Source: Ruegeria atlantica (GTDB lineage: Bacteria; Pseudomonadota; Alphaproteobacteria; Rhodobacterales; Rhodobacteraceae). Taken from it: a DNA stretch of 64,000 bases. Below the pieces are notes generated by a model. That model was given only the letters and a program-made list of their open reading frames with translations, made no database searches and had not been told where the DNA came from. The translations under genes were made by a program, and so were the position numbers. The number at the start of each line of letters is the position of its first letter. The stretch's first letter is position 1. The DNA is taken from the NCBI RefSeq assembly GCF_013032005.1, contig NZ_WQBE01000003.1, forward strand, positions 248,001 to 312,000, in the 5' to 3' direction. This document shows, in pieces, positions 55,996 through 64,000 of the stretch.

Positions 55996-56781
55996 TTAGT
56001 TTCTTGTTAATTTCACAACACCGATCGAGGCATTGTCCTGATCGGGGTCAAACTTGGCGTGAAGCGCCTGCAACAACGCTTCGGCGATGTCCTGCGCCCA
56101 TGCATGCGCGTTGGCCTGCACAATGGTCTGAATTTCCGCGTCACTGAGGAACTGCAGCCCGTCACTGCCCAGGATCAACACGTCTGCTGCAGTCAGGTGC
56201 AGCGGCTCTTCCGGGCAATCGACCTTGGGGATTTCGGCTCCCATGACCACTGATGTCAGTTGGTTGCGATCCGGGTGAACCTGCGCTTCAGCCTCTGTCA
56301 GAGTGCCTTGGGCCACCTGCGCGTCAATGACCGGAGCCATGGAGTGATCTTCGTTGATCTGGCGCAGCACCCCGTCGCGGAACAGGTACAACGGGCTGTC
56401 GCCGATCGAAATCCAGAACACGCGCTGTTCCAGCAACAGCACCCCCAAAAGGGTAGACCCCATGTTGAGGCCCTCGCCGTTTTCCTCGCAGCGCGCGGCA
56501 ATTGCGGCATTGGCTTGCATGGCAGCCAAGGGCAACGCGTCGATTATCGCGCTTTCGGTCGGGGTATTGCTCTCAAGCTCAGCGTCCAGGGCCTCGCGCC
56601 AGGCGGCAATCACAAGTTCCGAGGCGACTTCGCCTGCCGCATGACCACCCATGCCGTCGGCGACGACAACATAGCTGGCATTGGCCGCATCGAACATGCG
56701 CGCCGCGATCGCGTCTTCCTGCGAGTCGCGCTGACCCTGTTCCAGGATCAGAGCAATGTCATATGCCGGTTGCGCCAGCAT
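55996..56781 (-). CDS. PP2C family Ser/Thr protein phosphatase
   Basis: A 261-residue cytoplasmic phosphatase of the PPM/PP2C class. Metal-binding motifs are intact: QRDSQEDA (about 17-24), VVADGMGGHAAGEVAS (about 40-55), MGSTLLGVLLL, ISIGDSPLYLFRDG, LILGSDGLQFL and DQDNASIGVV near the end. It would dephosphorylate targets of the kinase encoded in the same operon. It lies three bases after the FHA gene. This pairing is known from PppA with PpkA in type VI secretion, but no secretion genes are present. Confidence 0.92.
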   Translation of the reverse strand: MLAQPAYDIALILEQGQRDSQEDAIAARMFDAANASYVVVADGMGGHAAGEVASELVIAAWREALDAELESNTPTESAIIDALPLAAMQANAAIAARCEENGEGLNMGSTLLGVLLLEQRVFWISIGDSPLYLFRDGVLRQINEDHSMAPVIDAQVAQGTLTEAEAQVHPDRNQLTSVVMGAEIPKVDCPEEPLHLTAADVLILGSDGLQFLSDAEIQTIVQANAHAWAQDIAEALLQALHAKFDPDQDNASIGVVKLTRN

Positions 56782-56784
56782 CTA

Positions 56785-57816
56785 TTAAGCATCCCGCCAG
56801 TCAAAGCCGTCATCGCAAAAGGCGGCAAATCGAACTGAGGTTTCGCTGATCCGGATCAGGTCGCCACTGGACAGCGCAACAGTACTCAGCACCGGTTTGC
56901 CGTTCAGACGGACCAGGTTGGCTTTGCCGCCGTGACCCAGATAGCATTTGCGGTCTTCGGGATCATAGGCGATCACCGCATGATTGCTGCGTGAAATGCC
57001 GGTGTCGCCAAAGTCCAGTTGAATAGCCTGATCGTCGTTGCGGCCAATCTGCATCAGCCCCTCAGTCAGGGTGATGCAGGATCCACGACCCGGTCCGGCG
57101 GTTACGACCAGCCAACCCACAGGGAAGGTTTCCTGCGCAGTCTCGGTCTTGGCTACCGGTTCTGCGCTTTCGATCATCTCCTGAACGTGCGTGTCGGCGC
57201 GTTCAAAACCAAGGAACGTGGTCTTGACGCGGCCACGGCGGTCCTCGGAGGCGGGCGCTTGAACCGGCTGAGGCAGTTCCGGTGTAATTTCTGGTTCAGG
57301 CGCGATTTCAGCGACTGGTTCGGGTTGCGCAGGTTCAACCGGCTCGGGCTGAGCGGTCTCAAGTGTTTCAACAACAACCTCAAGAATGGCCTCTTCCTGC
57401 GGTTCCTCGGCCTGTGCGGGTTCTTCCGTCTCGACCTCTTCGTCGGTGGCGATGTGCAGGGTTACAACCGGCTCTTCTGGTTCGGGCTGGGTTTCGGGTG
57501 TTTCGAAGATGTTATCCTCGGCCTCTTCGACCACTTCGGTCACCACGACGTCATCCGAGGCATCTTCTTCCGGCTCGTCGGAAAACTCGGGCATGTCCTT
57601 TTCGGGGATCAGTTCGTCAGCTTCTTCGTAGGATTCCGACGACATGTTGCCACCGGCCAGCGCGTTACGCAGTGCGTTGAAATCCGCAATCGGCTGGGGC
57701 TTTTCCGCCTCGGGCTCTGCGGCTTCTTCCGCGACCACTTCTACTTCGGTTTCTGCTTCTTTAGGTTTGCCGGCACCTTCGAGAAGCCGGCTGAGAGGGC
57801 TTTTATATTTGAACAT
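56785..57816 (-). CDS. FHA domain protein with long acidic linker
   Basis: A 343-residue cytoplasmic protein. ATG 57816 (MFKYKSPLSRLLEG) is preceded by AAAGGTG; the open frame to 57900 has no support. The first 220 or so residues are rich in Glu and Pro and are probably disordered. The final 110 form an FHA phosphothreonine-binding domain, with IGRNDDQAI, the core SRSNHAVI and LNGKPVLSTVALSSGDLIRI. Thr/Ser residues in the linker (SSESYEEADE) could be kinase targets. It lies between the kinase and the PP2C genes, and probably reads the kinase's phosphorylation state. Confidence 0.9.
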   Translation of the reverse strand: MFKYKSPLSRLLEGAGKPKEAETEVEVVAEEAAEPEAEKPQPIADFNALRNALAGGNMSSESYEEADELIPEKDMPEFSDEPEEDASDDVVVTEVVEEAEDNIFETPETQPEPEEPVVTLHIATDEEVETEEPAQAEEPQEEAILEVVVETLETAQPEPVEPAQPEPVAEIAPEPEITPELPQPVQAPASEDRRGRVKTTFLGFERADTHVQEMIESAEPVAKTETAQETFPVGWLVVTAGPGRGSCITLTEGLMQIGRNDDQAIQLDFGDTGISRSNHAVIAYDPEDRKCYLGHGGKANLVRLNGKPVLSTVALSSGDLIRISETSVRFAAFCDDGFDWRDA

Positions 57817-58024
57817 GGTGTCGACACCTTTGCTTTTTGACACAGGGTTTTCGTCCTGCGGGGCTGCTACTCGCCTCTGCGCGCATCGGCACAACGGCAC
57901 TTACATTTTGGAAATCAAACCAACTTTTATCTGCCGCGACGGGCCGGTCCCCGTCAGGGTGGCGGATTTCCAGGCACCACCCTTCGCTTTCACTTTGCGG
58001 CAGATCACTTTCGAACCGGTCAGA

Positions 58025-60193
58025 TTACTCCTGCGCTAGCTGCATCACGGCCTCAGCTTCGGCACCGTTGCGCAGCACGGTCAGTCGGGCCTGCGTGAGA
58101 TTGTCCGAAACCAGAGCTTCCAGCAGGGCATCCAGGCTTTCTTCTTCGTTCAGGATGGCCCCGGTTTGCGCTTCCGAGATTAGAACGTCACCAGTCCGAA
58201 GGCTTCCCGCCGTGTCGGTGGGGGTGGTTGTTACAGTCGCCTTCCAGCCCTGACCGTCTTCATTGCGGACGGTAAAGCCAATGCCGTTTTCCAAACCGAT
58301 CACACGGATGGCAGGCAGGGCCAGCAAGCCGTTCTGGGCCAAGGTCTTGCCCAGCGGACGATAACGCGCGGTCACACGGATATACCCGTCAGGATCAACG
58401 GACAGATCATCCAGAACATGCGCGGCGAAGCTTGCGTTCTCGCGGATGGGTTTGCCATTTAGCGTATAGATCGCAGCGCCGCGCGTGACCCAATCGCCGA
58501 TCACCGACATGTCTTGTGCCGGGTCAACACCGGTAACGGCGATGATGCTGCCGGTGGATACACGACGTCGCGAGAACTGGAACGGAATCTCGACATCCCA
58601 ATGCGAGAAGGCAACTTGCGTTTCCGCAGGGGTTCCCGACGAAACCTCTGCGGGTGAAGGTTCGGCTGTCTGGGCTTGGGCCTCTTGTGTGTCAGCCGAG
58701 GGGGCCTGTGTCTGCTCGACAGGCTCTGGCGTCGGTTCTGCCGTAACGGGCGCCGGTTCAACTGGTTCCGGCGTAGGTTCGGTGTTGGCCACCTGCTCGA
58801 CAGGGGCTTCGGTATCAGCAGTCTGCTCGACAGGTGCTGCCGTTTCAGTTTCGACCTGGGTTGTTGCTGGGGTGGTAGTCTCGGTCGTTGCGGGTTCGGC
58901 CACAACCGCAATGTCCTGTGCGGGTTCCGGTTTTTCGCTGGTCATCAGGAAGTATCCGCCCGCCGCCAGACCGGCCACAACAACGGCAATGCCCGCAACC
59001 AGTTTTCCGCTGCCGCCTGATCCACTTTTGACCACAGTGTCAACGGCGACGGCCGTGTCTTCCTTGGACGTGAACTTGGCCAGTTCATCGTCGTTTTTAT
59101 CTTCGTTGCCCAGAGCCAGATCTGCGTTGCCAGCCAGCAGCGCGGTGACCACCGCCTCGGCGTTTTCGCTTTCGGCTTTGATCCGGGCTTTTTCAACCTC
59201 ATCATCCTTACGGTCCATCGCAACGATGACGGAAACCGGACGATAGTCGAACGTATCGAACATCACGCCCGGACCGCGGAACATGCGCAACCAATCCAAC
59301 GCGCTTTGCAGCCGGTCAGTGACGTGAACCTCCATCGCCTTGTCGATCGCTTCAAGGAACCCATCCGGGTAGCCTTTGAACTGTCCAGCCAACGGAGAGT
59401 ATGGGTCGTCCTGGTCATTGTTGAATGCGTTCAGGCGGGTCTGACCATCAATTGGGCGTTCTCCGCTGATGGCGTGATACAGCGTGGCGGCCAGCACATA
59501 GAGATCACTGCTGGGGCCTTGATCGGCGCCACGCACATAGAATTCGTGGGGAGAATAACCGTCCTTGATAACCCGCAGGGTCAACAGAGCCGCGGATTGC
59601 TGTGCCGCTTGCTCGCGCGCGGCGCCAAAGTCGATCAGCACCGGATCGCCGTTCTCGTTGATCAGGATATTGTCGGGTGAGATATCCCGGTGCAGCATGC
59701 CGCTTTGGTGGATGAAGGACACCGCAGACAACATCCTTTCGGTCACCTGTACGATGAAATCCGGCCCGGCCTTGTTGTCGGAGTTCTCAACGTAATCCAA
59801 CAGATCGCATCCCTTGATGAAATCCATCGCGATATAGGCGGTGTTGTTGTCTTCAAAGACCTGGTGGACGTCTACGATATTGGGATGCACCAGACGCGCG
59901 TGGTTGCGTGCCTCTTGAATGAACAAATCAATGATGGCGCGCAGATCGTCCTTGTGGTCAGGATCGGCGGGTTCGACCATGTCGCCATTGCGACGGCACA
60001 AGGCACTCGGAAAGCACTCTTTGATCACCACGTCACGCTCTAGGCTGTCGCGGGCCAAATAGGTGATCCCAAAGCCGCCATTGCTTAGGAAACGCAGGAT
60101 TTCATACTGACCGCGCAGTAGTTTTGCGCCGGGTTGAAGTCCTTCAATTTTCGGTTCGTCGTGCGATGCACCGACCGCCTGGTTGTGGCTCAT
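58025..60193 (-). CDS. Membrane Ser/Thr protein kinase with PDZ-like periplasmic end
   Basis: A 722-residue Hanks-type kinase. The catalytic domain is about residues 30-305: Gly-rich loop LSNGGFGITY, Lys58 in VVIKE, HRDISPDN (Asp170), DFG at 188-190, and YSPHE in place of APE. A membrane segment lies at about 397-417 (KLVAGIAVVVAGLAAGGYFLM, split by its ends). A Thr/Glu/Pro-rich linker (418-555) leads to a C-terminal extracytoplasmic domain; its final 80 residues (DVLISEAQTGAILNEEESLD onwards) have a PDZ-like pattern. ATG 60193 is preferred to 60268 because GGAAAG precedes it. It heads the FHA, PP2C and LysM/SBP genes. The periplasmic part could sense the LysM proteins. Confidence 0.9.
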   Translation of the reverse strand: MSHNQAVGASHDEPKIEGLQPGAKLLRGQYEILRFLSNGGFGITYLARDSLERDVVIKECFPSALCRRNGDMVEPADPDHKDDLRAIIDLFIQEARNHARLVHPNIVDVHQVFEDNNTAYIAMDFIKGCDLLDYVENSDNKAGPDFIVQVTERMLSAVSFIHQSGMLHRDISPDNILINENGDPVLIDFGAAREQAAQQSAALLTLRVIKDGYSPHEFYVRGADQGPSSDLYVLAATLYHAISGERPIDGQTRLNAFNNDQDDPYSPLAGQFKGYPDGFLEAIDKAMEVHVTDRLQSALDWLRMFRGPGVMFDTFDYRPVSVIVAMDRKDDEVEKARIKAESENAEAVVTALLAGNADLALGNEDKNDDELAKFTSKEDTAVAVDTVVKSGSGGSGKLVAGIAVVVAGLAAGGYFLMTSEKPEPAQDIAVVAEPATTETTTPATTQVETETAAPVEQTADTEAPVEQVANTEPTPEPVEPAPVTAEPTPEPVEQTQAPSADTQEAQAQTAEPSPAEVSSGTPAETQVAFSHWDVEIPFQFSRRRVSTGSIIAVTGVDPAQDMSVIGDWVTRGAAIYTLNGKPIRENASFAAHVLDDLSVDPDGYIRVTARYRPLGKTLAQNGLLALPAIRVIGLENGIGFTVRNEDGQGWKATVTTTPTDTAGSLRTGDVLISEAQTGAILNEEESLDALLEALVSDNLTQARLTVLRNGAEAEAVMQLAQE

Positions 60194-60405
60194 TTCTTTC
60201 CGCCCGTTCTGATCGTTTTGCGGTTTATTTAACTGGGCTAAATCGCCCTCGAACTCACAACCAAACACAACCGCAGGACACTTAAGACGGTTAGACGTTT
60301 CAAATTTGACTTTATTGGGGCCGCCTCATGGCTTCACTATGGACCGTTTTCAGATCAATACTACATATTGTATATCGGTGAAGCGGTGTCTCTAAATGTT
60401 GAAAA

Positions 60406-60430
60406 TCAGCCTGCACAAAATGCAAGCTGA
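60406..60430 (-). terminator. Hairpin with T-run downstream of the GTPase pair
   Basis: TCAGCCTGCA / TGCAAGCTGA with a five-base loop and one mismatch. Read on the minus strand it is followed by TTTTC. It lies about 100 bases after the GTPase stop and 213 bases before the kinase start, so the two gene groups may be separate transcripts. The 339-base gap (60194-60532) is relatively AT-rich and probably carries the kinase promoter, but I cannot pick a convincing -35/-10 pair. Confidence 0.45.
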
Positions 60431-60532
60431 TCGACTGTTTGTCTCCGCTTGGTCAACGGAGTCAGAAAGTTTTAGGTGCGATTCTGGGGCATTCGAATCG
60501 CTGTATCGCGACTCAATTTTAACGAGAAGTTA

Positions 60533-61819
60533 TCAGGTTCCGGTTTTTGGTTGCGCCGAATCCACTCGGCTGCCTGCCCAGGCAAGGTTATCGCTGAGCT
60601 GTGCCAGAATGCTGATCGCGTCCTTCAAGGGGGCGTCACCGCTTTCAAATTGCAACAACAACAACAGGTCGGTGGCCTTTTCGAACTCGCCCGGGATCCA
60701 GTCGGCCGTGGGGTCGATTTCTCCCCCTTGCTCTAACCGTTCGGCGAAATCTTCGACGATTTCCTGGCACGAATGCAAAAAGGCCGACGGTTTGATATCC
60801 GACGATTCACGCAGGTCTTCGTAGATGCTGGCAATTGCGGCCAGCCAGTCCTCAAGGATCGGGTTTTCAAGCGGCGGCAGTGCGGATTCCAGCGTGGCAT
60901 GCATCGAGGCAGTGTCGGCTGGCTGCGGCTCGGCCTCGGGCAGGTCCAGCGTTTCCAGAAAGGGCAGAAAGTCCTGTTTCAGGTCTGCCTGTGCGGCTTC
61001 AAGGTCAGCCAGACGGCGGGCGGATGCGATCTCTAAAACCTGTTCGGCCAGATTTTGGCCTCCACAAGTTTCCCACAGGGTATAATCGGGCTCGGGCTCC
61101 TGCGCCATGGCGCGGACGGCAACCGGCGTGCCAATAGGCACGACCGAGCGGAACAAATCGCCCTTTTCCTTGTTGAGCCGCGACAGAACCCGATCCAGTG
61201 CTTCGCTGACATGCGGCAGATCGGTGTGGGTGACGGCCAGCAGACTATTGGCGCGCAGCTCTTGCGGGACTTGTACCCACAGATGCCGTTCGGTTTCACG
61301 CCAGGCATTGGTCCCGTTGGTACACCAGATCGCACAATCGACGAATTTCAGCAGATCGAGCGTCTCTTTGTAATTGTCGTCCAGGGCGCCGGTTCCCGGC
61401 AGATCGAACAAAGAGATTTCCTGCAGGGCAGGGGTGTTCAGCCCAACCGAAATGAAATCGGGTTCATCCGCGGCTGCTTTTTCCAGAGCGATGCCGGAAT
61501 AAATCTTGGGTTCACGATCCCACCAGCCCACGGTGGTTTCCGGAGTTTCGGAATAGGCGACGATAACCAGTGGCAATTTCAGGTGTTGTGGCCCGGTGGG
61601 CAGGATATCGGCCCCGGCCAACATGTTGGCAAGGCTGGACTTGCCAGCCCCGAATTCCCCGGCAAAACCGATGTTGACCGCGTTGGACAGCCGTTCGGCA
61701 TGGGCCAGCGCTCTATCGCGCATATCGCCCAGTGCCTCATCGGCTGTCAGGTTTTCGGTCACGGTCAGAAAGCGTTCAAGTTGTCTTACTTCCTGTTCGG
61801 TTCCGGGAAATTCGATCAT
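60533..61819 (-). CDS. Dynamin-like GTPase, second of tandem pair
   Basis: A 428-residue large GTPase. G1 is GEFGAGKSS (54-62), G3 FDLPGTG (138-144) and G4 THTD (197-200). A helical C-terminus (about 260-428) rich in Glu and Leu follows, with no membrane segment. Bacterial dynamin-like proteins use such helical arms for membrane binding or self-assembly. It overlaps the larger GTPase gene by four bases, and paired dynamin-like proteins commonly act as a heteromer. The second member is shorter than typical for the family. Confidence 0.82.
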   Translation of the reverse strand: MIEFPGTEQEVRQLERFLTVTENLTADEALGDMRDRALAHAERLSNAVNIGFAGEFGAGKSSLANMLAGADILPTGPQHLKLPLVIVAYSETPETTVGWWDREPKIYSGIALEKAAADEPDFISVGLNTPALQEISLFDLPGTGALDDNYKETLDLLKFVDCAIWCTNGTNAWRETERHLWVQVPQELRANSLLAVTHTDLPHVSEALDRVLSRLNKEKGDLFRSVVPIGTPVAVRAMAQEPEPDYTLWETCGGQNLAEQVLEIASARRLADLEAAQADLKQDFLPFLETLDLPEAEPQPADTASMHATLESALPPLENPILEDWLAAIASIYEDLRESSDIKPSAFLHSCQEIVEDFAERLEQGGEIDPTADWIPGEFEKATDLLLLLQFESGDAPLKDAISILAQLSDNLAWAGSRVDSAQPKTGT

Positions 61820-63858
61820 TCCGCCGCCTCTGCTAGTAATTTGTCTACGTCATCCGCGCCGAATACTGCGCTTAGTTCTGCCACGATGCGCTGTGCCTGA
61901 TCAAAGGCCATTTGGGCCTCGGTGCGCTCATTGGTTTCACCGCTTCCAATGCGATGTTCAAGATGCCCGGCCAGCAAGGCCAGATAGTGATCCAAAACGG
62001 TGTTCAGGCGCTCCAACAAATCGCTGCGGGCGGTGTCTACCAGATCATCGCCGATCATCTCGAATTCCTGAACGATCATGCGTTCGGCGCGGGCGACAAC
62101 GCTTTTGCGTGAAATCAGACGTGACAGCCAGCTGACCCGCAGTTCAACCGTAATGCCGCGGGTCAGAGCTGTGGTATCCGGGCGGAACCAGCGCACGGCA
62201 CTGGTATTCATGCGGTTGTCGCTTGTGTCTTGCCAGCCGGGCAGGGCGCGCAAGGCGGCATTGCTTTGCATATCAATCGAGTACAATTCGCTCAGCATCC
62301 GCTGCCGCACCACTTGCGTGGCCCCTTGAACCAACTCGCGCATACGGTCGCGCAGCGGAGTGAAGTTCAGTTCGGTATCCCCACCCTTAGCAAGCAGGGG
62401 TGAGTCGCCGTTCGGTCCCCGAACCACAGCCGAGACAGACTCGGCCACGGTATCGTCCATGACCCCGCGCAGATTGGCCAGAACATCGTCCATGTCATTG
62501 ACGATTTCCGAGGTTTTTTGCGTTACCAGTGTGCGCAGATCGGCGAGCGTCTTACTATTCTCGTCACCGCTGTCGGGGGCAGGGCTGATTTCCTCTTCGA
62601 TGACGCGCAGATGGGCCTTGCTGCGCTCAAGCTCGCCATGGGCAAAACTGTTGAGGTGCTGCCAAGCCATCCGCAGCTGTTCATTGCGCGGTCCCTCGGT
62701 CAGCGCACTGGTCACGTGACGGCGCAGGTCTGGCAAGCCCGAAGCGATCATGGCGGCAAACCGCAAGACGCCTTCGCGGCTGATCGGGCCCGAGCCGCGT
62801 TTGATTTCTTCGACCCCGTCCAGATATTGCTTCATTTGTTCCGGATGCGCGCGCAGCCAGGCCAGGACTTCATCATGGTTGATACCTGTTTCGTCCCCGG
62901 TCAGCGCATAGTGCGCCCACTGGGCGCTGCCCATCAGCACATCGATATCCGAATTGCCAAGTGCTTTTTCCAGACCGTCCATCACATCGGCCCGGACCTT
63001 GCCCGCATCTTCGGCTCCACCGCCCAATTCGTCGACGCGGTTGATGAAGACTACGATCTGACCCAGTTCCAGCGCCTGCATCAGGCGGAACAGTTTCAGA
63101 TCGGCGCGGGACAGGGCCTGATGCGCAGACAGAACCACAACAAAGAAGTCGGATTCCTTGAGGTATTGGCGCGAGATCTCCTCGCGGATCAAAAGCGGGT
63201 CGTTGACGCCCGGCGTGTCCGTCACCGTCAGCGGGAACGGGAAGTGGCCGATGTCGAAATAGACCTCGGCCTTGCGGGTGATGTCGCTGTAGAGACCACG
63301 ATCTGATCCAGGGTCGTGCTCACCCTCTTCGGTCGGATCATCCCCGGCACAGACATAGCGCGCCAGATCGTCCGAATTCAGGTCATCCAGATCGTGATGC
63401 TGACCCAGCAGGTGTTTATAGCTTTCACCCAGACGCAGCTTGGCGCGGGTTTTCATCGCCTCGACCTGCTCTTCGATCATTTCGCGCTTATAGCTGTCCT
63501 CGTCATCGGGGAACATGTTGCGCAGCTCTTCGCCTTCGGCGATCAGCGCTTGCCACTGGCGGTTGTCGAAAAAGTGGAATTCGGCCCCTGCGGTGCGTCC
63601 CGATGGGTGGCCGAAATGCATATCGGTAATCACCGTCGTCCACGGGTTCACATCCGACGGCAGGTATTCGGCCTGCCCGGTGAAGCCGTTGATCAAACGG
63701 GATTTGCCGGCCTTGATCTGCCCGACAAAGGCAATCGAAGGTTTCAGATTCGTCAGGTCGCTGACAATTCGCGAAATGAACTGGCGGGTCTCTTCATTAG
63801 AGGTGCCGTTCATGTCATCGGCAATACGGATTAACTCGCGACGGTTGTTCTCACTCAT
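61816..63858 (-). CDS. Dynamin-like GTPase, first of tandem pair
   Basis: A 680-residue large GTPase. G1 is GQIKAGKSRL (46-55), a G2 Thr lies in NPWTTVITD (74 or 75), G3 is DTPGVNDP (214-221) and G4 NRVDEL (273-278). A long insertion lies between G2 and G3 (about 85-200). The C-terminal half is helical and strongly charged, with no obvious membrane span; RVSWLSRLISRKSVVARAER is a basic, amphipathic stretch that could touch membranes. It is coupled to the second GTPase by a four-base overlap. Membrane remodelling or stress repair is a reasonable guess from the family. Confidence 0.85.
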   Translation of the reverse strand: MSENNRRELIRIADDMNGTSNEETRQFISRIVSDLTNLKPSIAFVGQIKAGKSRLINGFTGQAEYLPSDVNPWTTVITDMHFGHPSGRTAGAEFHFFDNRQWQALIAEGEELRNMFPDDEDSYKREMIEEQVEAMKTRAKLRLGESYKHLLGQHHDLDDLNSDDLARYVCAGDDPTEEGEHDPGSDRGLYSDITRKAEVYFDIGHFPFPLTVTDTPGVNDPLLIREEISRQYLKESDFFVVVLSAHQALSRADLKLFRLMQALELGQIVVFINRVDELGGGAEDAGKVRADVMDGLEKALGNSDIDVLMGSAQWAHYALTGDETGINHDEVLAWLRAHPEQMKQYLDGVEEIKRGSGPISREGVLRFAAMIASGLPDLRRHVTSALTEGPRNEQLRMAWQHLNSFAHGELERSKAHLRVIEEEISPAPDSGDENSKTLADLRTLVTQKTSEIVNDMDDVLANLRGVMDDTVAESVSAVVRGPNGDSPLLAKGGDTELNFTPLRDRMRELVQGATQVVRQRMLSELYSIDMQSNAALRALPGWQDTSDNRMNTSAVRWFRPDTTALTRGITVELRVSWLSRLISRKSVVARAERMIVQEFEMIGDDLVDTARSDLLERLNTVLDHYLALLAGHLEHRIGSGETNERTEAQMAFDQAQRIVAELSAVFGADDVDKLLAEAAE

Positions 63859-63925
63859 AAACTTTACCCTGGTAACTTGTAATCACGGATAGAATTAGTC
63901 GAAAAATTGAATGTTTTGGCCGAAA

Positions 63926-64000
63926 TCATCCGTCCGGCCTCTTTAGGTTGGTCCACAGATTGACGACGGCCCCCAGCTTGCGCGCCTCGTGTACGGCCAT
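63926..64000 (-). CDS. C-terminal end of a gene continuing past the window
   Basis: On the minus strand an open frame enters at the window edge and stops at 63926-63928, encoding at least 24 residues (AVHEARKLGAVVNLWTNLKR near the end). It lies 67 bases before the dynamin-like GTPase and may be another member of that operon. Too little is visible to name it; the fragment could also be chance. Confidence 0.4.
   Translation of the reverse strand: MAVHEARKLGAVVNLWTNLKRPDG

Noticed and set aside
57937-57956. Small GACGGG/CCCGTC hairpin after the kinase gene as a terminator
   Set aside because: The stem is only six bases and no T-run follows on the minus strand; the FHA gene downstream is probably read from the same transcript.
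53560-63858. Type VI secretion regulatory locus (PpkA-PppA-Fha)
   Set aside because: The kinase, phosphatase and FHA trio fits, but no TssB, TssC, Hcp, VgrG, ClpV or IcmF-like protein is in the window.

Overview
The window looks like a chromosomal stretch of a marine alphaproteobacterium of the Rhodobacteraceae (Roseobacter group). The basis is the high-GC coding style, densely packed operons with 4-base ATGA overlaps, a monomeric NADP isocitrate dehydrogenase, a napFDAGHBC periplasmic nitrate reductase operon, and a DUF3141 / MaoC-Pta / AckA module. This is inferred from gene content and protein style, not from a database search. No rRNA, tRNA, CRISPR array, insertion sequence or phage integration site was recognised.

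Layout. 1-759: a BioC-like methyltransferase. 766-7876: an acyl-CoA catabolism locus with two acyl-CoA dehydrogenases, a crotonase, an ADP-forming-type acyl-CoA ligase, a GntR regulator and a CdhR-like AraC regulator, resembling carnitine or related acyl-CoA catabolism. 7894-14400: a small membrane protein and napFDAGHBC, with an FNR-type box at 14470-14483 in the divergent promoter. 14713-19680: DUF3141 PhaC-like protein, MaoC-Pta fusion and acetate kinase. 19684-20425: two small membrane or stress-type proteins. 20571-30762: a LacI-controlled sugar locus with D-lyxose/mannose isomerase, PfkB kinase, a GH1-like/glucokinase fusion, a TIM-barrel isomerase/epimerase, LacI, an ABC binding protein, an enlarged permease and a GH42 beta-galactosidase. 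30834-31958: an orphan Tat-exported binding protein.

31962-45231: an IclR-controlled galactoside system. A ten-gene minus-strand operon holds a sugar ABC binding protein and two permeases, GH4 alpha-galactosidase, GH42 beta-galactosidase, and every step of an oxidative De Ley-Doudoroff galactose route: SDR galactose dehydrogenase, SMP-30 lactonase, IlvD/Edd dehydratase, DgoK and DgoA. The matching ABC ATPase lies with the IclR regulator on the divergent side. 45391-49543: a hydroxyproline operon with a DapA-family deaminase, 4-hydroxyproline epimerase, D-hydroxyproline dehydrogenase and a Ser/Thr-type proline racemase homologue. 49670-50816: a TPR gene whose signal peptide is out of frame. 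51061-53274: icd.

53560-63858: seven minus-strand genes that I consider the most unusual part of the window. They are two tandem dynamin-like GTPases, a membrane Ser/Thr kinase with a PDZ-like periplasmic end, an FHA protein, a PP2C phosphatase and two exported proteins fusing a LysM-like module to a solute-binding-protein fold. No type VI secretion structural gene accompanies them. They look like a phospho-signalling and envelope-remodelling system with a periplasmic sensor. A second oddity is the GH1-like/glucokinase fusion at 22225-24315: both GH1 catalytic glutamates are replaced, while the glucokinase half looks intact.
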